NCBI GenBank assembly: GCA_030746295.1
Contig: JASLMY010000167.1
Span: forward strand, 1-11,349
From: Alphaproteobacteria bacterium
GTDB lineage: Bacteria; Pseudomonadota; Alphaproteobacteria; GCA-2731375
Direction of reading: 5' to 3'
Length of the DNA stretch: 11,349 nucleotides
Each line of letters starts with the position of its first letter. The first letter of the stretch is position 1. The position numbers were made by a program, and so were the translations under genes. Shown in pieces: positions 6,245 to 11,349 of this stretch. Below the pieces are notes generated by a model. That model was not told where the DNA came from and searched no databases. It worked only from the letters and a program-made list of their open reading frames with translations.

Positions 6245-7432
6245 TCAGAGTTTGGGCACCGCCACTTCGGCGCCGGCCCGCTCGGCGGAAAGGTAGGCGG
6301 CATAGATGGTGGCGATGCAGTCGGCGGCGAGGCTGCTGTCGCTCTCCGGCGTCTCGCCCTCGGTGATCGCGCGGTAGAAGGCCTCCATCTCCTGGGGAAA
6401 GCCGGTCATATGGTCCTCGTCCGGGGCCGGGAAGGACCAGCCTTGCTTGGTACCTGTCTTCTCGACGACATAGATGTCGCCGAAGGCGGCGTCGACCGGA
6501 TTGTAAGTCTGCATCGCCGTGTTGGGGTTGATGTTGCAGACCGAGCGGTGGTTGTTGCAGACCACCTCCAGCCAGTTGTGAATGCCGCCCATGATGATGT
6601 CGGAGGCGAAGATGTCGGCGATCGTGCCGTCCTCGAAGACGACGTGCATGCCCGAGAAGTCTTCGATGTCGTGATAGTCGGCCCGGATATGCCCCTCGTC
6701 GCGGAAGTTTCGCAACTGGGTCAGGGCGTGGGTCCGGCCGCAGACGCCGACGGGGCGGATCGGCTTGCCGTCGTGGGCCCGGCCCTCGACCCGCTTCAGA
6801 TAGAGGGCGCCGGTCAGCGGATGGCAGGCCTTGCCGATCATCGCGCCGCCGCCGGCCAAGTGCCAGTGTCCGTAGGTCTGCGAGTGCGATCCCGAATGCG
6901 CCTCTTCGCCGTGCAGCCAGAGGATTTGCGCCCCGGTCTTCTCGATGATCTCGCGCTCCTTCTGGATTGCCGGCGCGTAGACCCAGTTTTCAGCGTAGAG
7001 GATGCGGCCCTGGCTGGCGGCCTCGGCGGCGAGCATGCGCTCGAGGCTGGCGACGGCGCCCGCGAGCGCCGCTTCCATCGAGACCTCGCGGCCGTCGAAG
7101 CCGTCGCTGCCGTCGCCGAAATAGCCGGTCATCGGCTTTTCGACGATGGCGTTGATGCCGCGTTCCAGTGCTGCCACCGCGATCGCCTCGTGCACCGTCG
7201 GCGGGGCACAGACGTGGACGACGTCGAGCTCTTGATCCAGCAAGGCTTCCAGGCTGTCGAAAGCTAGGATGTCGCGCGCCTCGGCAAAGCGCCGGGCATT
7301 GGCCGGGGTCGCCGAGTAGATCCCGGCGACCTCGACGTCGGCGTGCGGGACCCGGTGGATGGATTCGAAATGGAAGCTGGCGGCGTAGCCGGAGCCGACG
7401 ATGGCGCTTCGGACCGTGGGTTTCTTGGCCAT
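6245..7432 (-). CDS. Gfo/Idh/MocA family oxidoreductase
   Basis: Predicted cytosolic NAD(P)-dependent dehydrogenase of 395 residues. The Rossmann fold opens with AIVGSGYAASFH (residues 10-21), a GxGxxA-type nucleotide-binding loop. The family's EKP motif is at 98-100 with catalytic-type Lys99. An insertion rich in Gly, Asp and Ser follows (TGYFGDGSDGFDGREV, about 102-117) before the helix that normally comes next. The C-terminal domain includes YAENWVYAP (146-154), GEEAHSGSHS and GGGAMIGKACHPL, where His204 matches the usual catalytic His and Gly200 stands where many members have Asp. The substrate is probably a sugar, polyol or related compound, but it is not predictable here. ATG 7432 is chosen because it leaves 28 bases after the SnoaL-like gene and puts the Rossmann strand near the N-terminus; the frame is open to 7486. 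The two genes are likely co-transcribed. Confidence 0.88.
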   Translation of the reverse strand: MAKKPTVRSAIVGSGYAASFHFESIHRVPHADVEVAGIYSATPANARRFAEARDILAFDSLEALLDQELDVVHVCAPPTVHEAIAVAALERGINAIVEKPMTGYFGDGSDGFDGREVSMEAALAGAVASLERMLAAEAASQGRILYAENWVYAPAIQKEREIIEKTGAQILWLHGEEAHSGSHSQTYGHWHLAGGGAMIGKACHPLTGALYLKRVEGRAHDGKPIRPVGVCGRTHALTQLRNFRDEGHIRADYHDIEDFSGMHVVFEDGTIADIFASDIIMGGIHNWLEVVCNNHRSVCNINPNTAMQTYNPVDAAFGDIYVVEKTGTKQGWSFPAPDEDHMTGFPQEMEAFYRAITEGETPESDSSLAADCIATIYAAYLSAERAGAEVAVPKL

Positions 7433-7460
7433 GTGCTGATGACTGCTCGACGGGCGCGGT

Positions 7461-7865
7461 TCAGGCGTCGACCTCGATGATGGCATCGGATGTGCTGAGA
7501 TAGAGGTTCAGCGCGGCAAGCTTGCCATCTGAAACGGAGAAGAACTTTCCGTTTCGCATCACGGTTTCCTTGCCGGCGCGGTCGACCAGGCGAACGTCGA
7601 AGGAGGCGGCCAAGCGCTGTCCTGCCTCGTCGACCACCCATTCGAAGTTGCCGTGCCACATTTCCGGATAGGTCTCGAAGGCGGTCTGGAAGAGGTCCCG
7701 GATGCCACTGTCGCGGCCGGCTGCCACATCGCCGGCGGGATAGATCGTGAAGACGCAGTCCTCGGCAACGGCGGCCAGCATCTCGTCCAGCCGCTTCTCG
7801 TCCATGCGGGCGAAGTACTGCGTCTCCACCAGGTCGATCAGTTCCTGTCGGTTCAATCGGTGCAA
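7461..7865 (-). CDS. SnoaL-like / NTF2-fold protein
   Basis: Predicted small cytosolic protein of 134 residues with the NTF2-like cone fold. Seen in the sequence: an N-terminal helix (NRQELIDLVETQYFARMDEK), a second helix (RLDEMLAAVAEDC), a strand VFTIYP, a helix IRDLFQTAFETYP, then strands FEWVVDEAG, AASFDVRLVD, GKFFSVSDGKL and ALNLYLSTSDAI. This order matches SnoaL-like polyketide cyclase and ketosteroid isomerase relatives. The start is uncertain: TTG 7865 has GGAG six bases upstream and is preferred, while TTG 7877 and TTG 7856 are alternatives; the first ATG is inside the helical region. It lies directly before the oxidoreductase gene with a 28-base gap, which suggests a common pathway on a small metabolite. 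The reaction, if any, is unknown. Confidence 0.78.
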   Translation of the reverse strand: MHRLNRQELIDLVETQYFARMDEKRLDEMLAAVAEDCVFTIYPAGDVAAGRDSGIRDLFQTAFETYPEMWHGNFEWVVDEAGQRLAASFDVRLVDRAGKETVMRNGKFFSVSDGKLAALNLYLSTSDAIIEVDA

Positions 7866-7980
7866 GCTCGGCTCCAACTTGGGCGCGCGGGGACCCCGAG
7901 GGACGCGGTCATCTTGGCATGACGGCGGGCGAAAGGAAACGCCGCGTCGACCGCCGGCGGTGCCGTTGCGGGCCCGGCCG

Positions 7981-9195
7981 TCAGGACAGGCATTCGGCCG
8001 TGAAGCTCCGCGCGTCGTCGACGTTGAGCGGTCGGCTGAAATGGTAGCCTTGCCCGAACTCGCAGTTCATCCGCTGCAGGATCTCGATCTGAGCCGGGTC
8101 GTCGATGCCCTCGGCGACGGCCTCCATGCCAAAGGTGTGGGCGAGCCCGATCACCGCCCGGACGATGTTCTCGCTGCCCTCGCTGGTCGCCATCATTTCG
8201 GTGAAGCTGCGGTCGACCTTGAGGAAGTCCATTGGAAAGCGATGCAGATAGCCGAGGCTAGAGTAACCGGTACCGAAATCGTCGAGGGCCAGGCTGAGGC
8301 CCAGCTCCTTGAGCGCGAACAAGGTCTCTTGGGCGCGCTCCGGGTTGCGCACCAGCCAGCTCTCGGTGATCTCCAGGGTCAGGAAGTTGGCATCGAAGCC
8401 TTCCGCCTCGATGACGCGGGCGACCCGCGACACCGTCGAGACGTCGTCGGCGTGAACGCCCGAAAGGTTGACGCTGATCCTGAGATGGTCCGCGGGCGCG
8501 CCCAGGTGGCGCTTGATGTCGGCGAGCGCGCCCAGCGCCTGGCTGAGGGCCAGGTCGTCGAGCTGCCTGACCAGGCCCGATCGCTCGGCGATCTCGATGA
8601 AGCTGGCGGGCGCGAGCCGGCCGCGCTGCGGATGGTGCCAGATCATGAGTGCCTCGAAGCCGGCAATTCGTGCGTCGCTCAGGTGCACGATCGGCTGCAA
8701 GGTGACTTCGAATTGGCCGTCGCCCAGGCCGCGCTTCAGCTCGTGCTCGAACTTGAAGAGGTCGATCGCCCGCAGCTCCGCGTCGTGGTAATTGCGCCGC
8801 GCATTCTCGACCGTCGACTTGAGGCCGGGCTCGCTTTCAGAAAGATGCTCGTGGGTAGACCTGAGTCTGTCCAGCAGGACCCGCATCAGCAGCTCGATCA
8901 TTGGATTGGTCATCGCGATATGTTGGCGCAACAGGTCGCGTTCGATCACGAAGACCTGCGTATCGACCTCGGCGACCGCGCTGGCGGAGCGTGGCGCGTC
9001 GTCGATCAGGGCCATCTCGCCGACAATCTCGCCGGTGCCGAGCGTGGCGATACGGACCATCTCGCCGGCGAGCTCGCGGGTCAGCGCGATCGAGCCGCTT
9101 TCGACGATATAGGCGACATCGCCCAGATCGCCTTCATCGAAGATTTGCTCTCCGGCGGCGAACGATCGTCTATGGGGTTCCCCAATGGATGCCAT
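7981..9195 (-). CDS. Cyclic-nucleotide-binding domain fused to an EAL c-di-GMP phosphodiesterase
   Basis: Predicted cytosolic protein of 404 residues. Residues 8-110 are a cNMP-binding (CRP/CAP-type) domain with the phosphate-binding cassette pattern GEIVGEMALIDDAPRSASAV, including Glu60 and Arg69. A helical linker (about 111-155) leads to an EAL domain (156-400) that should hydrolyse c-di-GMP. The expected catalytic residues are present: Glu181 in FEALMIW, Asn243 in SVNLSG, Glu275 in LEITES, Asp305-Asp306 in DDFGTGYSS, Lys326 in LKVDRS, Glu362 in AVAEGID and Gln382 in GQGYHFSRPL. No membrane segment is present. The simplest reading is that a cyclic nucleotide or another ligand adjusts c-di-GMP breakdown; which ligand binds is unknown. 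ATG 9195 has only a weak GGAT element before it. The gene is divergent from the PAS_5-type gene. Confidence 0.93.
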   Translation of the reverse strand: MASIGEPHRRSFAAGEQIFDEGDLGDVAYIVESGSIALTRELAGEMVRIATLGTGEIVGEMALIDDAPRSASAVAEVDTQVFVIERDLLRQHIAMTNPMIELLMRVLLDRLRSTHEHLSESEPGLKSTVENARRNYHDAELRAIDLFKFEHELKRGLGDGQFEVTLQPIVHLSDARIAGFEALMIWHHPQRGRLAPASFIEIAERSGLVRQLDDLALSQALGALADIKRHLGAPADHLRISVNLSGVHADDVSTVSRVARVIEAEGFDANFLTLEITESWLVRNPERAQETLFALKELGLSLALDDFGTGYSSLGYLHRFPMDFLKVDRSFTEMMATSEGSENIVRAVIGLAHTFGMEAVAEGIDDPAQIEILQRMNCEFGQGYHFSRPLNVDDARSFTAECLS

Positions 9196-9317
9196 GTTGA
9201 TCCGCGCCGCTCTCCGCCAAGGCCGAGCTTTTGAAATCGCTCTCCCGCGCCGGCCCCACCCGCGTCTGCACCGGCTCTCATATAGCGCTCGCGCGCAACG
9301 CCTGCCAGCCCTAGTTT

Positions 9318-9349
9318 CCGACGCAGGCGACGCCTCTCTCTCGCGTCGG
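9318..9349. repeat. Nested inverted repeat in the divergent promoter region
   Basis: CCGACGC (9318-9324) and GCGTCGG (9343-9349) are perfect 7-base arms. Inside them AGGCG (9325-9329) and CGCCT (9331-9335) form a second inverted pair. No T-run follows on either strand, so it does not look like a terminator. It could be an operator or RNA structure upstream of the EAL gene. Confidence 0.45.
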
Positions 9350-9503
9350 TCGTGCCGTCACTCGGTGCCTTCACTTCCGCATTCCTTCCGGGCGCCGAAT
9401 TTCGTAATATCGCGAATCGGAACCGACCGCGTCGCCCCTCGGACTTCGGCGGCCGCGGCCGGTTTGTCCGATGTGGATTGGGTCGCCACACGCCCGCAAA
9501 CGG

Positions 9504-9509
9504 AAGAGG
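9504..9509 (+). promoter_or_regulatory. Ribosome binding site supporting a GTG start
   Basis: AAGAGG lies 6 bases before GTG 9516. It favours that start over ATG 9471, which has no such site and would add a basic, unconserved-looking extension. Confidence 0.5.
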
Positions 9510-9515
9510 CCGAGC

Positions 9516-10042
9516 GTGGTAGACTATGCCGTAGAGATCATAAGCGACGAGCGCCTGGTCGAGCTCTTCGAGTATTGGCTGGCGAAGTGTGGTCGGCGAA
9601 AGATGCCGACGCGCGAGGATTTCGACCCCAGCGAGATCTCGTCCCTGTTGCCGCACCTGATGATGGTCGATGCCATCGACGGGGGGGCCGAGTTTCGCGT
9701 TCGCCTGGTCGGCACGGCGTTGACGGAGCCGACGGGGGGCAATGCGACGGGGCAGACGCTGCGTGAGATCACGCCGCCGGGGCCGTTCGCCGACTATGTC
9801 GTCGGCCTTTACGAGGAGGTCGTCGAGGTGGCCCGCCCGATCTACGCCGAGTGCGAGCACTTCGACCCCGAGCTTCAGCCCCATTCGACGGCCGACTGAT
9901 CATGCCGCTGTCGCAAGACGGCATCAACGTCGATTGTGCTCTTGTCGGGCAGATCTACACCACCGCGGCACCGGATGCCGTCGTGCACAAGGCCGACGAG
10001 GCGGGGTATTTCGAGGAAGGTGTTCGCGTCCTGCTCAAGTGA
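9516..10042 (+). CDS. PAS_5-type PAS domain protein, frame broken by an apparent one-base deletion
   Basis: Predicted small cytosolic PAS-fold protein of the type common in alphaproteobacteria (PAS_5). The first frame reads SDERLVELFEYWLAKCGRR, then MPTREDFDPSEISSLLPHLM, MVDAIDGGAEFRVRLVGTAL and ATGQTLREITPP, which follows the family's order. It then reaches a stop at 9897-9899 after ELQPHSTAD. The family normally continues with a final strand pair, and this is found one frame away: FDGRLIMPLSQDGINVDCAL, then QIYTTAAPDAV, ending at 10040-10042. One extra C in the CCCC run at 9879-9882 would join them as ELQPPFDGRLIMPLS and give 175 residues, a normal length. The lesion is a sequence error or a real mutation. 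GTG 9516 is chosen for its ribosome binding site. Ligand and partner are unknown. Confidence 0.75.
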
Positions 10043-10085
10043 CCGGCGTTAGGTCGAGCGGCCGCGCCGCCGCTGCGATTCTACG

Positions 10086-10664
10086 ATGACGCCGATCGAA
10101 ATCGCCGCGACCGCCTTTGGCCTCGCCTGCGTCTATCTCTATATCCGCGAGAACATCTGGTGCTGGCCGACCGGCATCGCCATGGTCGTGCTCTACGCCT
10201 ACATCTTCTACGAAGTCAGGCTCTATTCCGACATGGCCCTGCAGGTCGTCTACATCTTCGTGCAGGTCTATGGCTGGCGTTACTGGCTGAAGGGCGTCGA
10301 CGATTCCGAGGTGCCGATCACGACGTTGAGCCAGCGGCAATGGCTCCAGGTGGCGGTCGTCACGGGGCTCGGCACCTTCCTTCTCGGAACCTTCATGGTC
10401 GAGCTGACGGACGCCGATCTCCCCTATTGGGACGCCACCACGACCGCCATGAGCCTGATGGCGCAGTTCCTGATCGGCCGCAAGAAGCTCGAGAACTGGC
10501 TCTTGTGGATTGCTGTCGACGTGCTCGCCATCGGCATCTATCTCTACAAGGAGCTCTATCTGACGGCGGGCCTCTACGCGGTCTTCCTGGTGATGGCGAG
10601 CGTTGGCTACGTCGCCTGGCGGCGCAAGTACTTGAGCGAGACGGCGGCATGCGCCGTGGCCTGA
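10086..10664 (+). CDS. pnuC: Nicotinamide riboside transporter PnuC
   Basis: Predicted inner-membrane PnuC-type transporter of 192 residues with about seven hydrophobic helices, which carries nicotinamide riboside into the cell by facilitated diffusion. Family features seen: the N-terminal RENIWCWPTGI (21-31) followed by YAYIFYEVRLYSDMALQ, the aromatic VYGWRYWLKG (61-70), and the conserved second half with LENWLLWIAVDVLAIGIYLY (135-154) followed by KELYLTAGLYAVFLVMASVG and YVAWRRKY. The length is close to the usual 200-240. The next gene is a NadR-type enzyme overlapping by 16 bases; transport is normally driven by phosphorylation of the imported riboside by that kinase. ATG 10086 lacks a clear ribosome binding site, but it starts the first helix. 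No riboswitch was recognised in the 43 bases before it. Confidence 0.93.
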   Translation: MTPIEIAATAFGLACVYLYIRENIWCWPTGIAMVVLYAYIFYEVRLYSDMALQVVYIFVQVYGWRYWLKGVDDSEVPITTLSQRQWLQVAVVTGLGTFLLGTFMVELTDADLPYWDATTTAMSLMAQFLIGRKKLENWLLWIAVDVLAIGIYLYKELYLTAGLYAVFLVMASVGYVAWRRKYLSETAACAVA

Positions 10665-11349
10665 TCCTCGGCAAATTCATGCCGCCGCATACCGGGCACC
10701 AACACTTGATCGACTTTGCCCGAAGCTACGCCGACCGGGTCACGGTGCTGGTCTGCTCGCTCGCCGACGACCCCATACCCGGTGCCTTGCGCCACCGATG
10801 GGTCCAGGAACTCCATCCCGACTGCCGGGTCGTGCACGTTACCGACGTCGTGCCCCAGGCGCCCGAGGAGGATCCGGCGTTCTGGCCGATCTGGCGCGAG
10901 CTCATCCACCGTCACGAGCCGCGCGGCGTCGACCTCGTCTTCACTTCCGAGGCCTACGGCTGGCGGCTCGCCAGCGAGCTGGGCGCGGCCCACGTGCCGG
11001 TCGACCCGGCGCGCCGGGTGAACCCGATCTCGGCCGAGGCGATCCGTGCCGACCCCTTTGGCAACTGGCGCTTCCTGCCGCCGCCGGTCAGGCCCTACTA
11101 CGTCAAGCGGGTCTGCCTCTTCGGGCCGGAATCGAGCGGCAAGTCGACCATCGCACGGCTGCTGGCAGAGCGTCTCGACACCGTCCACGCGCCGGAATTC
11201 GCCCGTGATTACCTCGATCCCAGGGGCGGCGCCTGCGGCATCGAGGACATGGCGACGATCGCCCGGGGCCAGGCCGCGGCCGCCGCCTCGGCGGCACGCC
11301 ACGCGACGAAGCTTCTCGTTCTCGACACCGACCCCTGGCTCACCACGGT
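10649..11349 (+). CDS. nadR: NadR-type NMN adenylyltransferase / ribosylnicotinamide kinase, 3' end cut by the window edge
   Basis: Bifunctional NAD salvage enzyme; 233 residues are visible and the frame is still open at the right edge. It starts directly with the nucleotidyltransferase domain: GKFMPPHTGH (8-17) holds the HxGH motif (His14, His17), and ISAEAIRADP (127-136) matches the second adenylyltransferase motif. The kinase domain begins with a P-loop, GPESSGKST (159-167), followed by APEFARDYL, the NadR-kinase lid-type motif, and LLVLDTDPW. Unlike enterobacterial NadR there is no N-terminal helix-turn-helix, so this form should be an enzyme and not a repressor. ATG 10649 lies inside the end of pnuC (16-base overlap), which suggests translational coupling. 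Together the two genes take nicotinamide riboside to NMN and NAD. Confidence 0.93.
   Translation, partial: MRRGLILGKFMPPHTGHQHLIDFARSYADRVTVLVCSLADDPIPGALRHRWVQELHPDCRVVHVTDVVPQAPEEDPAFWPIWRELIHRHEPRGVDLVFTSEAYGWRLASELGAAHVPVDPARRVNPISAEAIRADPFGNWRFLPPPVRPYYVKRVCLFGPESSGKSTIARLLAERLDTVHAPEFARDYLDPRGGACGIEDMATIARGQAAAAASAARHATKLLVLDTDPWLTT

Larger units (their letters stand above)
9196..9515. other. Divergent intergenic region between the EAL and PAS genes
   Basis: These 320 bases should hold promoters in both directions. Weak candidates are TATATG on the minus strand (9284-9279) and TAATAT on the + strand (9405-9410, about 105 bases before the PAS start); neither has a convincing -35 partner. 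The region also has a nested inverted repeat, listed separately. No gene is supported here. Confidence 0.5.

Noticed and set aside
5993..7267. Long + strand open frame (424 codons) opposite the oxidoreductase
   Set aside because: Most of it is antisense to the Gfo/Idh/MocA gene; the N-terminal part in the gene-poor stretch has no ribosome binding site or domain.
7950..7961. ACCGCCGGCGGT palindrome after the EAL gene
   Set aside because: It is a perfect 12-base palindrome, but it lacks a loop and a T-run and is likely by chance in GC-rich DNA.
7747..9234. Long + strand open frame (495 codons) opposite the SnoaL-like and EAL genes
   Set aside because: It runs across two well-supported minus-strand genes, has no recognisable domain and reads as the antisense of conserved EAL motifs.
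9081..9884. Minus-strand open frame of 267 codons spanning the EAL start and the PAS gene
   Set aside because: It overlaps the first part of the EAL gene in another frame and is antisense to the PAS gene; no domain is visible.
10058..10073. GC-rich hairpin (GCGGC/GCCGC) between the PAS and pnuC genes as a terminator or riboswitch
   Set aside because: Such short GC stems are common by chance here, no T-run follows, and the 43-base gap is too short for a known riboswitch.

Overview
This is a GC-rich window with short intergenic gaps. It reads as chromosomal DNA of an alphaproteobacterium, probably a Rhodospirillales-type organism. The basis for that is a DUF3775 protein, a PAS_5-type protein, a PleC/DivJ-like sensor kinase with a CtrA-type TTAA-N7-TTAA site in front of it, and an alginate-export-type porin. 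The placement is inferred from family content only. No rRNA, tRNA, CRISPR array or complete mobile element was seen.

Layout from left to right: (1) the C-terminal five-sixths of an MFS transporter (+), converging on a small lipoprotein (-); (2) a beta-barrel porin of the alginate-export type and, upstream on the same strand, a membrane histidine kinase; (3) a small cupin (+) divergent from the kinase, with a perfect CtrA-like box between them; (4) a DUF3775 protein and a PilZ protein (-), the PilZ frame being broken by an apparent one-base deletion; (5) about 0.9 kb (5348-6244) without a convincing intact gene, partly AT-richer, holding what may be gene remnants; (6) a SnoaL-like protein and a Gfo/Idh/MocA oxidoreductase, apparently one transcription unit (-); (7) a cyclic-nucleotide-binding/EAL fusion protein (-); (8) a PAS_5-type protein (+), also broken by an apparent one-base deletion; (9) pnuC and the start of nadR (+), overlapping by 16 bases, for nicotinamide riboside uptake and its conversion to NAD; nadR runs off the right edge.

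Two themes connect the genes. The first is second-messenger and cell-cycle signalling: a c-di-GMP phosphodiesterase controlled by a cNMP-type domain, a PilZ receptor-type protein, a PleC/DivJ-like kinase and a CtrA-like site. The second is NAD salvage by PnuC and NadR. The most useful points for a second reader are the CtrA-like site at the kinase, the two frame disruptions that look like single missing bases (errors or real lesions), and the unexplained remnant region at 5348-6244. I did not see a clearly novel multi-gene system.
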